Virus record (IMG/VR): IMGVR_UViG_3300006947_000029
Span: 1 to 40,212 of that record
Source: a virus
Reading direction: 5' to 3' (one strand)
Length of the DNA stretch: 40,212 nt
Under the pieces are notes generated by a model. The model made no database searches, was not told where the DNA came from, and saw nothing but the letters and a program-made list of their open reading frames with translations. Position numbers and translations under genes: made by a program. This document shows, in pieces, positions 21,801 to 30,006 of the stretch. The stretch's first letter is position 1. Each line of letters starts with the position of its first letter.

Positions 21801-23204
21801 TTAATCTTGCTTTTTAAGAATACTACGAAAACGGTCAGTTTGCTCAACTGCTGATTTTTCAGGTGGCACATCTAGGCTATTTTGTGATTTTAATTGTGTT
21901 TTCTTTTTTAATTTATCATAAATTTGTGTAGGTTGATGCGTAGTGCTACCTTCCTCATCTTTATCTAAATCCGTAATACGCAATCCTTTAATATCAAACT
22001 TTAAATCAATCTTTTGTCCTAAGCCAGCACTACTACGTGTTTTCATAAACTGTATTTGATACCTACCTCGCTCACGCATTGCTTGACTTGTAAATATTCC
22101 AATTACATTGTCAGCAGTATGAACTTTACTTATACCGCCTGCCATATGACTATGGTCAAATTCAACTTCTTCAACTGCGGATCTATTTAACTGCGATGCT
22201 GTTGCAAACAAATATTGATTTTCTACTGCAAAGTTACGTAATTCTTCTGACACAAACTTATCTTTAATAAACAAATCACTTGCACTTACTTTTGTTTGTG
22301 CTGGACTCATTAAATCTAGATAATCAAGCAATACTGCATCAACTTTAACATTAGTTTGCACTTCATATTCTTTAATATAACTGGTTATATCATTTACTGT
22401 AATACCATTAGGCATTTGTATAAGTTGCAATGAGCCTGCGTTTTTTCCTTCCATTTTAACTTTTAAATGAGTATCATCTTTTTGTGCAAACACTTCTTTT
22501 GTTGAATACCCAGTAAGCATACTATCAAGTCGCATTGCACATAGTTCTTCACTTAATTCAAGTGTAATATAAACTACATTATGTCCTAATAAACTCCAAT
22601 TTAATGCTAAATTCTGTAGGAATAAACTTTTACCACCACCTGAACTTGCAGCGAAGATATTAAGTTCTCCTTGATTAAATCCTCCATATAATGGAAAATC
22701 GATTGTTGCCCAGCCTGTACTTGCTGCTCCACGAGAATCTCTTACTCTTTGTATGCGTTCTCCTGGATTATCCCAATAATCAGTACCCATGTGCTTTGTT
22801 AATCCAAGTTGTACGGCATCTTTGACTAATTTTTCAACTGCGCCAAATTCTCCTTTTTCAAGTAAGTCTGTACTTTTTAATATGGCGCCTTCTAATGCTT
22901 TTTGTTTACAAAATTGCTCAAACTCGTCAATAAACCAATCAATATGTCGTTCATTTACTTTATCACCAACACCTACTAACTTTACTCCTGTTACTGCTTC
23001 TATTTGCTGTGCTGTTGGTAATGCTCCATGACCGGCCGCGTGTTCTTGTAAGAACTCAATTGTTTTACGTAGTCCTCTATCAAAATATGCGCTGTCTAAT
23101 ATACCGTTAACACGTACAAACAAATCCTTGTTGTGAGCAATAAACTCAACAAACAATGTTTGCAGTTCTAAATTATATTCTCTTGCTTCTGTATTATCTC
23201 TCAT
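21801..23204 (-). CDS. gp41: DnaB-like replicative helicase (T4 gp41 type)
   Basis: The 467-residue protein has an N-terminal helical primase-interaction-type domain (about 1-135) and a RecA-like motor. Walker A is ASSGGGKS at 186-193, followed by TLELSEELCAMR and Walker B VDAVLLDYLDLM. The later segment ASQLNRSAVEEVEFDHSHMAGG corresponds to DnaB motif H4. This matches T4 gp41, the hexameric 5'-3' helicase of the replisome. Its ATG overlaps the stop of the primase gene (ATGA), so helicase and primase are made together. Confidence 0.94.
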   Translation of the reverse strand: MRDNTEAREYNLELQTLFVEFIAHNKDLFVRVNGILDSAYFDRGLRKTIEFLQEHAAGHGALPTAQQIEAVTGVKLVGVGDKVNERHIDWFIDEFEQFCKQKALEGAILKSTDLLEKGEFGAVEKLVKDAVQLGLTKHMGTDYWDNPGERIQRVRDSRGAASTGWATIDFPLYGGFNQGELNIFAASSGGGKSLFLQNLALNWSLLGHNVVYITLELSEELCAMRLDSMLTGYSTKEVFAQKDDTHLKVKMEGKNAGSLQLIQMPNGITVNDITSYIKEYEVQTNVKVDAVLLDYLDLMSPAQTKVSASDLFIKDKFVSEELRNFAVENQYLFATASQLNRSAVEEVEFDHSHMAGGISKVHTADNVIGIFTSQAMRERGRYQIQFMKTRSSAGLGQKIDLKFDIKGLRITDLDKDEEGSTTHQPTQIYDKLKKKTQLKSQNSLDVPPEKSAVEQTDRFRSILKKQD

Positions 23205-24214
23205 TTACAATATTTCCTACTCATTACTTTAATTTTTGTTGGATTACGTACTGCACTTTCTAAAATACTTTTTACAGTAAATAATCTACCATACTTCATT
23301 TGCGCATCTGCGGCATCTTTGCATCCATCCCATTCTGGAAATGCAACTTCCCAACCGCGTTCAACTGCTGTTTTTATCATTGACAAGCCGGCCTTGTCTG
23401 CGTCTGCTAACACCACAACACGCTTTTTTAAACTATCAATAATATTTGCTTGATCATCATTTATATTATTACTGCCTATTGAGCATCCGTCTGTTACCAT
23501 TGCATCTAATTGTCCTTCGCTAACAATCACTGTTTCTTTATCTGCAGTTTGATTATCTAATCCAAACACAAAATTCTTAGGTGGTTGCTTATTATAATAT
23601 TTAGGCATATCTTTAGGTGGTTCACCAACCCATCTGCCCGTGTATCCAACTGGCACGCCTTTATATGTACTTACTATTATAAATCGTTTATTCATACGAG
23701 CCGGTTGCTTTGAATCTGTAATCATAAATCTATCATCAGCGACATCAAACCCACGAGTTGTCAAATAGTCTGCTGCCTTAGTCCATTCATCTTGTGGCTT
23801 ATTTACTTCCATAAACGGAGTTGACCCTGCAGGCAATTCCATTCTTTCCCAATCAATTACTACAGGTTCCTTTCTTTTTGCTTTACGAGATAGTATCTTT
23901 GCTAAGTCGTCTTCTTGCATTAATTCTAATTGTAGACGCTGTACATCACTTTCATGTGCGCCAAACTGTAACATCATCTTTTTTAATTTGTAACTTATGC
24001 GTTTACCAGGACTCCACCCAGTTGCATACCCACAATTAAAACAGTGATATTGCACTTTCTCATCTTCAAACTTAAATCCGCCTCGACCTTTTGCGTCTGC
24101 ACGAGTTTCACCGTTAACGATGCACATAGGACAGTTTCCTGAAGTCCAACCGCTAGGATTACTGCGCCAATTAACTGGAACCAGAGTTCGTACGTATTCT
24201 GTAATTAAGGCCAT
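23201..24214 (-). CDS. gp61: DNA primase (T4 gp61 type)
   Basis: The 337-residue protein has an N-terminal zinc ribbon with C28-x2-C31 (NCPMC) and C58-x2-C61 (CFNC). A TOPRIM domain carries the catalytic Glu in SEGQLDA (232-238) and the DxD in LADADKAG (269-276). Bacterial-type primases use these to bind template and make RNA primers; T4 gp61 works with gp41. ATG 24214 lies 6 nt after the promoter -10 box without a ribosome site, so initiation is probably leaderless. The helicase gene is coupled downstream. Confidence 0.94.
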   Translation of the reverse strand: MALITEYVRTLVPVNWRSNPSGWTSGNCPMCIVNGETRADAKGRGGFKFEDEKVQYHCFNCGYATGWSPGKRISYKLKKMMLQFGAHESDVQRLQLELMQEDDLAKILSRKAKRKEPVVIDWERMELPAGSTPFMEVNKPQDEWTKAADYLTTRGFDVADDRFMITDSKQPARMNKRFIIVSTYKGVPVGYTGRWVGEPPKDMPKYYNKQPPKNFVFGLDNQTADKETVIVSEGQLDAMVTDGCSIGSNNINDDQANIIDSLKKRVVVLADADKAGLSMIKTAVERGWEVAFPEWDGCKDAADAQMKYGRLFTVKSILESAVRNPTKIKVMSRKYCK

Positions 24215-24220
24215 ACATAT

Positions 24221-24249
24221 AGTCTATACTCTAATTACTATTTTGTCAA
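24221..24249 (-). promoter_or_regulatory. Sigma70-type early promoter for primase-helicase
   Basis: TTGACA (24249-24244), 17 bp, then TAGACT (24226-24221) on the minus strand. It overlaps the last codons of the virion-like gene ending at 24224. The primase ATG starts 6 nt after the -10. Confidence 0.82.
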
Positions 24250-25042
24250 TGGTTCCTGAGCCAGTATTATCTATTTTGGCTCTCATGTACTTTAAATTTG
24301 AGGAAAAACTAAAAGGCTCGATGCCTGTGAATGCGGTAAAGTCGTGATATGCATAAGAAACTCCAAGTTCTATATCGAACCAGTCACTATCAGAAGGTGT
24401 TTCAACTGTTGCGCCTTGTAAATAAAAATCACCAGTAAATGCAGTAGCATATACTCCTATTGTAATTAAGCCACCTGCTTTGCCGTAATGTGCTGGACCA
24501 TTAAATTTATCTGAATAGTCATAAACACCGTTCTTAAGGGTATTAGTTACAGTTTGTGTAGTTAAAGGAATATATCCTGCGTCATTACTACAATCAACTG
24601 CAAAAGTAGGGCGCATATTTAAATCAGTAAATAATGGCAATGTTAATCCGCGATCATTTGTATAACTGACCGTTAAATCATATAATCCAGTATCTGCATT
24701 TGATAAATCATTTGCATTTACAACTAATCTAACACAGCCTAATTCATAATCTGTAATTACACATTTTTTATTTACTACAACCGCTCCAGTTTCTCTATAA
24801 ATTAAATTAGCATTTAGTGTGAGTCCTTGTAGGGCGATAGGTTTTCTATCTTGACTTTTAATAAAAAAGTAAAATTCATTATCATAACCTCTAAACAATT
24901 TTAGATTTCTATAATTAACAGGAGCATTAACAGTAGTTCCACGTGAACTTGTATATTGTGCTAACCCTTCAGTTGTTGCTTGGTCTTGTATTGTGTAAAG
25001 ATCACCTGCTTGGTTGATATTGTAACTTGTACTGTAATTCAT
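24224..25042 (-). CDS. Probable virion protein, beta-rich
   Basis: The 272-residue protein (MNYSTSYNINQAGDLYTIQDQ...) is rich in Thr, Ser, Asn, Gly and aromatic residues, with alternating hydrophobic strands. Examples are LKLFRGYDNEFYFFIKSQDR and GLITIGVYATAFTGDFYLQGA. It contains no enzyme motif. This fits a tail fibre, baseplate or head-decoration protein. It follows the late-like GCATAAATAC (25066-25073), with AAGGAA before ATG 25042. Its 3' end holds the primase promoter, so late and early genes are interleaved here. Confidence 0.68.
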   Translation of the reverse strand: MNYSTSYNINQAGDLYTIQDQATTEGLAQYTSSRGTTVNAPVNYRNLKLFRGYDNEFYFFIKSQDRKPIALQGLTLNANLIYRETGAVVVNKKCVITDYELGCVRLVVNANDLSNADTGLYDLTVSYTNDRGLTLPLFTDLNMRPTFAVDCSNDAGYIPLTTQTVTNTLKNGVYDYSDKFNGPAHYGKAGGLITIGVYATAFTGDFYLQGATVETPSDSDWFDIELGVSYAYHDFTAFTGIEPFSFSSNLKYMRAKIDNTGSGTIDKIVIRV

Positions 25043-25065
25043 TAATATAATTCCTTATGTTATAG

Positions 25066-25073
25066 TATTTATG
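25066..25073 (-). promoter_or_regulatory. Late-type promoter element (GCATAAATAC), minus strand
   Basis: CATAAATA within GCATAAATAC on the minus strand, 23 bases before ATG 25042. It faces away from a CTAAATA on the plus strand (25098-25104), giving a divergent late promoter pair in 68 bp. Confidence 0.55.
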
Positions 25074-25097
25074 CGAATTAAGTGAAATATTACTTGA

Positions 25098-25104
25098 CTA
25101 AATA
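25098..25104 (+). promoter_or_regulatory. Late-like CTAAATA for the plus-strand gene
   Basis: The plus strand reads TTGACTAAATAGATATAATG. CTAAATA ends 6 nt before ATG 25111, which would make the mRNA leaderless. There is no Shine-Dalgarno sequence. The TTGACT is too close to the TATAAT-like bases to form a sigma70 promoter. Confidence 0.4.
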
Positions 25105-25110
25105 GATATA

Positions 25111-25482
25111 ATGAAACATAGATACCAAGAGCTATTAGACCAATATCCATTCTTAACTGTGGTTAGTTACGCAGGTAAAGAGTATTTAGGTATCATGCAA
25201 AATGTCGACACACATATTGCAAGTATGTACATATACGACCGGCTAAAATCAATTGAAGAGAAACAGTTATTTTTAGAACTTGGAGAAGAATGGTGGTGGG
25301 AAACTAATCGCCAATTACCAATTAATTTATCATTATTAAATCGCTGGCCATTTCGTGAATGCACTCAAAGTTTTAATGTAAAGCAAATGGATATAGTTGC
25401 TGGTCCTGAAGTAAAATTACGCAATAGTATTACGAGGCGTATTAAACGCAGAAGCATTAATCTTATGAAGAAAAATCTTTGA
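25111..25482 (+). CDS. Conserved phage hypothetical protein (only plus-strand gene)
   Basis: The 123-residue protein (MKHRYQELLDQYPFLTVVSYAGKEYLGIMQN...) has an N-terminal helix, then strands with VVSYAGKEYLGIMQNVDTHIASMYIYD, and a Trp-rich segment EEWWWETNRQLPINLSLLNRWPF. Its C-terminus is strongly basic (RNSITRRIKRRSINLMKKNL). I recall similar proteins as conserved in marine T4-like phages, function unknown. Its end overlaps the convergent gene 25463-26041 by 20 nt. Reading frame, length and start context support it as a real gene. Confidence 0.75.
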   Translation: MKHRYQELLDQYPFLTVVSYAGKEYLGIMQNVDTHIASMYIYDRLKSIEEKQLFLELGEEWWWETNRQLPINLSLLNRWPFRECTQSFNVKQMDIVAGPEVKLRNSITRRIKRRSINLMKKNL

Positions 25483-26041
25483 CTATTTGATTCATTTGCA
25501 CAACAATTGCCATTGCATAAGCCGTTGCGTGTGCTTTTTTAAAGTAGTAACTATCATCTGAAGGCTTAACCCAAACTTCACTCATTACTTTATCCCAACT
25601 CTTGCCTAACAAATTCCTTTTTGCTGGACGTATAATTGCCAATACTGCCGCAAGTTGTTCAATACTTTGTGGTTTCATTTTATTAACAATGTCATAATGC
25701 CTATGAATATGAAACATACCTTCAACTATATCTTTATGCTCAAGCAAATCCCACATTGGCTCCATGTCTAATAACGTATCTAGTTGTTCTTTACTTTCAA
25801 TTTTATCATACAAATTAACATTAAGAATATCTAATTTAAAATATCCTGTTTTCTCTGCTGTTTTATGATCTACTGTGGATATTCCAGTATATGGATCTTC
25901 AGGAATTTCATGAAAGTAAACTCCAGTATTATGTTTAACCTGTTTCCCATCTCTATTAATCATAGCAGGAGTATTGCGAATTAACTTCAGCAACTTATCT
26001 CTATTTGCTACATCAATATCAATATCAGTATTTACTATCAT
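25463..26041 (-). CDS. Mini-DnaE: DNA polymerase III alpha-like palm/fingers fragment
   Basis: The 192-residue protein aligns by eye with separated parts of bacterial DnaE (about 1160 residues). NTDIDIDVANRDKLLKLI (4-21) matches the palm segment PDFDVDFCMEKRD with two catalytic Asp. GYFKLDILNVNLYDKI (66-81) matches the KFDFLGLKTL region. MFHIHRHYDIVNKMKPQS (109-126) and QLAAVLAIIRPAK match VFQLES...IALVALFRPGP. YYFKKAHATAYAMAIV (165-180) matches FNKSHAAAYAL. The third catalytic Asp region, PHP domain, beta-binding and OB parts are missing. It may be a polymerase-derived accessory or decoy factor. It overlaps the zinc-finger gene by 4 nt. Confidence 0.72.
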   Translation of the reverse strand: MIVNTDIDIDVANRDKLLKLIRNTPAMINRDGKQVKHNTGVYFHEIPEDPYTGISTVDHKTAEKTGYFKLDILNVNLYDKIESKEQLDTLLDMEPMWDLLEHKDIVEGMFHIHRHYDIVNKMKPQSIEQLAAVLAIIRPAKRNLLGKSWDKVMSEVWVKPSDDSYYFKKAHATAYAMAIVVQMNQIVKDFSS

Positions 26042-26721
26042 AACCCTGCTTTCTCCATTATTTCTTTAACCCAATCATAGTCCGTTGGTTTGCGTTTCAT
26101 TCTTACTTGCCAAAACTCAGGCTCTATATACTCAACTACCATTTTTATTTGTTCATCATTCAATCTTTCTAACAAATCCTGTGCGGTGTTACTTCCATAT
26201 AATATCCAAGGACTAATACGACCAGCACATATATGAAGTACTGCTACATTTGGGTGTATATTTTTAAAATAATTTGCCCAGTCGCATTTTTCTTCTTCTG
26301 CCCACCGTTGCATAAACAAAACACTTCTTTCAACTGCTCTATCAACACTTTCTTCTTTAAACCTTCGTTTTATCCAAGTATTGAACTGCTGATCACTCGC
26401 CCAATTGTCTAACTTAACTCCATTTCTAATTAACCACATTGTGTAGTTTTCAACACTATCAATTTTTACATCAATACAATATTTTGCAAACTTTATAAAT
26501 GCCGCATAATATGGACTTTTTGCAAAGTCACTATAACTTTTATCTTTTTTACTATTTGTACTTATTTTATAAAATAATTGATATGTACGGAATGCTAATT
26601 GGACATCATGGTCGCCCTCTTGCATATGGCGTTGCTTTTGCCTGCACATATGAACTGCCAGAGTACTTTCTCTTTTAAAATCACTATTACAGTATTCGCA
26701 CTTATATAACGTCATTTGCAT
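26038..26721 (-). CDS. C2H2 zinc-finger phage protein
   Basis: The 227-residue protein starts with a single zinc finger, C8-x2-C11-x12-H24-x7-H32 (YKCEYC ... HMCRQKQRH), followed by a helical domain rich in Trp and aromatic residues (about 40-225). The finger suggests nucleic acid binding. ATG 26721 overlaps the upstream gene by 20 nt; an ATG two codons later is an equal alternative. Its stop overlaps the mini-DnaE start (ATGA), so the two products may act together, possibly at the replication fork. No known domain covers the helical part. Confidence 0.72.
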   Translation of the reverse strand: MQMTLYKCEYCNSDFKRESTLAVHMCRQKQRHMQEGDHDVQLAFRTYQLFYKISTNSKKDKSYSDFAKSPYYAAFIKFAKYCIDVKIDSVENYTMWLIRNGVKLDNWASDQQFNTWIKRRFKEESVDRAVERSVLFMQRWAEEEKCDWANYFKNIHPNVAVLHICAGRISPWILYGSNTAQDLLERLNDEQIKMVVEYIEPEFWQVRMKRKPTDYDWVKEIMEKAGL

Positions 26722-27523
26722 ATTCTAAAAACTTCTTATATTCAATTCCAATCTTTTCATTATACACTATATTCAGCTCTTTGCACAGCCCTTCTAAATC
26801 AATATTAAATAAATCTTCTATAACTATTGCACTATCACAAAAAACTTGCCAACGGATTTCCGTTTCTGCTCCTAGATCTTGGCAGATATCATGCTTAATC
26901 ATATTTTTTATATTTTCTTTTTCTTCAGGACTTGGCACATTAACACCATCATGATGGAAACAATATTGTAATTGCCAAAATTCTAATTCACCACGATTTG
27001 CATATTCCAATGCTTTAGGATAAATTTCATTCATCATACGTTCATTGTATATCTTGTTATCTTGTTTATGATCATGTACGTGCATTTGTATATTTTCTAA
27101 TAATTCTACAGGAGATATTAATCTACTTTCATATACTTTCCAAAACAAATCAAACATTTTATCACTAGGTTGAATTACAATTTTATTTACATTATTATTA
27201 TCCCAAGAAACAGTTTTTTCCCAACCCCCGTAACTTAATCCAAAAATAGTGTTGCATTTAAAACTATTTGCGAATTCATTTAACCAAGTAAAATCACATG
27301 CTAAATTTCTATCTTCAACATCTTCAATGAAATAATGTGACCAATTATCTGGATCATCTGAATGATTATCCCATGGATCTAAATAACAGCCTTTCTTTCT
27401 TTCATCAAAACCATTTTGACGAAAGTCAAAATAATTACTTTCATAACTATCACTCTGTTCCAATACCCAACCCAACACTGATGCCATCATTGGAATTTGA
27501 CTATATATGAACGCATGTGGCAC
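26702..27523 (-). CDS. Hypothetical protein, Trp-rich
   Basis: The 273-residue frame starts with GTG at 27523 (MPHAFIYSQIPMM), preceded by AGGTC; ATG codons in frame come later (residues 12-13). The protein is acidic and rich in Trp, Tyr, Asn and Asp. The C-terminal IVIEDLFNIDLEGLCKELNI recalls the DL-containing tail of sulfotransferase-like proteins, as in gene 304-957, but no phosphate-binding loop is seen. It belongs to the 28499-25463 operon. Function unknown. Confidence 0.62.
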   Translation of the reverse strand: MPHAFIYSQIPMMASVLGWVLEQSDSYESNYFDFRQNGFDERKKGCYLDPWDNHSDDPDNWSHYFIEDVEDRNLACDFTWLNEFANSFKCNTIFGLSYGGWEKTVSWDNNNVNKIVIQPSDKMFDLFWKVYESRLISPVELLENIQMHVHDHKQDNKIYNERMMNEIYPKALEYANRGELEFWQLQYCFHHDGVNVPSPEEKENIKNMIKHDICQDLGAETEIRWQVFCDSAIVIEDLFNIDLEGLCKELNIVYNEKIGIEYKKFLEYANDVI

Positions 27524-27525
27524 TT

Positions 27526-27996
27526 TTATTTAAGACCTGCAATTAACTTTTTAATATCTTTTTTAGGAGTTCCTAGTTCTTCGAGCATATTTGTTACATC
27601 TTTCTTACTATATTGCGACATTACTAAATCTAATTCATCATCATTAAGAGATGGATGTAAGTCACTGAACACTTTCGCAAGTTTATTCAACTTTACTCCT
27701 TTACTAGGTGCAAGCCACGGATGATACATTTGTTTTCCTATACCTACTGCCTGCATTAACTGTAACTGCAACTGAGGGTGATGCCTCAATACATTAAAAT
27801 GAACATTGACTAATTCATTTACCCATTCTAAATAATGAAACTCAATATCTTTACTATTATTCTTTACACTACTCGCAAACCGCATTAAAACCCATGGACT
27901 TAGTTTTTTCTTTTCTTCATCATTAAGGCTATCATACCAAGATCTATTCTTAGTATCAATAACTGCCATTTCATGTTTTATTGTTGTATTAGCCAT
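27526..27996 (-). CDS. Conserved phage hypothetical protein (helical)
   Basis: I prefer ATG 27996 (MANTTIKHEMAVIDTKNRSW); a TTG at 28005 would extend it by three residues into the gene upstream. The 156-residue protein is mostly helical, with LSPWVLMRFASSV and HPQLQLQLMQAVG and a basic end PKKDIKKLIAGLK. I recall it as a conserved protein of marine T4-like phages without known function. It starts 2 nt after the upstream stop, with weak ribosome site TGGTAAG, so coupling is likely. Confidence 0.68.
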   Translation of the reverse strand: MANTTIKHEMAVIDTKNRSWYDSLNDEEKKKLSPWVLMRFASSVKNNSKDIEFHYLEWVNELVNVHFNVLRHHPQLQLQLMQAVGIGKQMYHPWLAPSKGVKLNKLAKVFSDLHPSLNDDELDLVMSQYSKKDVTNMLEELGTPKKDIKKLIAGLK

Positions 27997-27998
27997 AC

Positions 27999-28499
27999 TT
28001 ACCAAATTTCATTTAGATCTAATACTTCAGGAATTTTTGAACTTTCCTTTACAAGTAAAATACATTCACTTTCAGGTTCATCACTAAGTGGCACAACTAA
28101 TAAGTGCCCAAATTTTAACTTAGGCGCATGCCATTTAACGTCTGTATAAATGTTTACCATATCTACATTATAAAAACTTGGCCTAAATCCAGTCAATGGA
28201 TTTAATGCGAAGGCTTGGAACCCACGATCATTTAAACTCATTAAACTTATTACTTCAGGATCTCCTGCTTCTTCATCACAAATTACTATACTCCAGTCTA
28301 AAGGTGCTTTTACTTGATATGGTCCTATTTGCAATACTACTGCTGGACTATAAAAACTCTCTAAAAAAATAAGAGGAATAAAATAATAATCTACTTGCTT
28401 TGGATTTTCATAATCCAAAACGCCGTACCTCAAATCGTCAACTGTTTCTGGGATTTCGTCTAACTCGTATGTTGTATTTTCTACTGTTAAAATACGCAC
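27999..28499 (-). CDS. Conserved marine T4-like phage protein
   Basis: The 166-residue protein begins with GTG 28499 (RILTVENTTYELDEIPE) after a strong AGGAG at good spacing. It is a beta-rich, acidic sequence containing YYFIPLIFLESFYSP, APLDWSIVICDEE, SLNDRGFQAFALNPLTGFRPSFYNVD and VKWHAPKLKFGHLLVVPL. I recognise this as a family widespread in cyanophage-like myoviruses but do not know its function. It heads the five-gene run that ends with mini-DnaE. An exact TATAAATA (28520-28527) lies upstream. Confidence 0.72.
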   Translation of the reverse strand: MRILTVENTTYELDEIPETVDDLRYGVLDYENPKQVDYYFIPLIFLESFYSPAVVLQIGPYQVKAPLDWSIVICDEEAGDPEVISLMSLNDRGFQAFALNPLTGFRPSFYNVDMVNIYTDVKWHAPKLKFGHLLVVPLSDEPESECILLVKESSKIPEVLDLNEIW

Positions 28500-28518
28500 T
28501 TTTTTCTCCTGGTGTTAT

Positions 28519-29970
28519 CTATTTATAATCTACTTTTTCAATTGTATACGGAAACTCTGCTTCCTTGTAGAACTTCTTTCTCTCACGCAAATGTCTTTTG
28601 CTATATTTTGCCGTGCTGGCAATATCCCAAATTTCTACATGATCTTTATCTGACGCTTTTCTTACACCACGCCCAATACTTTGTATTACTCTAACAAAAC
28701 TTTTACCTGGTTCTAATAATACCATATTAAATATGCGTGGTATATTAATACCAACCGCTGCAACTCCATATGTTGCTACTACAATTTCATTTGTTCCTTC
28801 GTTAATCTCATCATAGTGATCTTTACGTTTTAACGTTTTCATTTCACCACTTACAAAACTTGCTTCAGGTAAGTTTTTACATATTTGTTTACCACTTTTA
28901 ATACGATCAACAAGAACAAGAGTGTTTCCACTTTCAGATATTTTCTTAATCAATCCACTAATATAATCCATACGATCTGTATCAGTTGTTAAAAAACTTA
29001 ACTCGCTTTGATAATTATGATATTCTGTTATCTCTTTCATCTGTACTATATTAACATTGCATTTACTTAAAATGCCTTCATCCTGTAACGTGCTTGTTGA
29101 CAACTTGTTTACAACCTCACCAAGGCAGGCCTGTAAACTTGCCTTTTCATGCGCTGCCTTAGGAATGGTTCCAGTTAATCCCCACCTTAGTGGAACATTA
29201 TGAAAGTCTTTAGTCAACATCTCTTTTAAAACATCTGCCTTTGCTTGGTGTACTTCATCTACAATAACACATATGACATCCTCAGCAAACTCTTGTAACC
29301 CTAAATCTTGCAATCCATCTCTGAATCGTTTCTTAATACTGTTTAAACTTTGCCAAGTGCAAATTGTATGAGTTTTACCAAGTTCTTTTTTATCACCATA
29401 ATAAACACCAACATCAAGACCAAGATTTTTATAATCTTCATGTGTTTGCCTTACTAAATCTTTATTAGGTACAATAACAATACTGCGCCCATATTTTTCA
29501 ACTCGCTCACTAAGTGCTGCCGTTACTAATGTTTTGCCTGCGCCTGTGGCAATTTCTTGTAAGCAATGTGGTGTTTCTAAAAACTTATTGACAATGTCAA
29601 CTTGGTAGTCACGCAACATTATAGACTCACCAGCCATTTGATGCTTTTCAGGCCAAACTTGATTCGCAAATGAAGTTGTTGATATTTCTGTAAATGACAA
29701 ATCATGATGTCCTCTTAAATCATCTATTTCTGGTTCATAACCTGCTGCAACTATAATTGGCAAGACTCGATGTAATAAATTAATATATGTTACGCCGCCA
29801 ACTGTAAAGTAACTCGTGCAACCATCCCATCTGCCTAACTTATAGGCAGGAACATGGAAAGCATGTGGCATAAAAAACTTGAGTTCTTTTTCGCATTCTC
29901 TACGAGTTTCGATATCTAAGCCTTCTATCTTACAATTAACTTCATCTTTAAGAACAATTTTACATTTCAT
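28519..29970 (-). CDS. uvsW: UvsW-type recombination DNA-RNA helicase
   Basis: The 483-residue SF2 helicase has an N-terminal substrate-binding domain (about 1-100) and LRDYQ at 119-123. Walker A is ATGAGKT (141-147), the Walker B DEVH box is at 238-241, motif III is TGTIPK, and the second RecA domain has QSIGRGVRK near the end (motif VI). T4 UvsW unwinds R-loops and branched DNA and drives the switch from origin to recombination-dependent replication. ATG 29970 lies 7 nt after its -10 box with no ribosome site. The last codons, Tyr-Lys-stop, contain TATAAATA. Confidence 0.93.
   Translation of the reverse strand: MKCKIVLKDEVNCKIEGLDIETRRECEKELKFFMPHAFHVPAYKLGRWDGCTSYFTVGGVTYINLLHRVLPIIVAAGYEPEIDDLRGHHDLSFTEISTTSFANQVWPEKHQMAGESIMLRDYQVDIVNKFLETPHCLQEIATGAGKTLVTAALSERVEKYGRSIVIVPNKDLVRQTHEDYKNLGLDVGVYYGDKKELGKTHTICTWQSLNSIKKRFRDGLQDLGLQEFAEDVICVIVDEVHQAKADVLKEMLTKDFHNVPLRWGLTGTIPKAAHEKASLQACLGEVVNKLSTSTLQDEGILSKCNVNIVQMKEITEYHNYQSELSFLTTDTDRMDYISGLIKKISESGNTLVLVDRIKSGKQICKNLPEASFVSGEMKTLKRKDHYDEINEGTNEIVVATYGVAAVGINIPRIFNMVLLEPGKSFVRVIQSIGRGVRKASDKDHVEIWDIASTAKYSKRHLRERKKFYKEAEFPYTIEKVDYK
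28520..28527 (-). promoter_or_regulatory. Late-type TATAAATA overlapping the uvsW stop
   Basis: Exact TATAAATA on the minus strand is formed by the last codons and stop of uvsW. It is 20 nt from GTG 28499, leaving room for the AGGAG site. It would start a late transcript of the 28499-25463 genes. Confidence 0.5.
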
Positions 29971-29977
29971 ATCAACT

Positions 29978-30006
29978 ATAATACGCTATCTTCTTTGATT
30001 TGTCAA
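29978..30006 (-). promoter_or_regulatory. Sigma70-type early promoter for uvsW
   Basis: TTGACA (30006-30001), 17 bp, TATTAT (29983-29978) on the minus strand. The first TT of the -35 box is also the end of the terminator U-run. ATG 29970 begins 7 nt after the -10. Confidence 0.9.
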
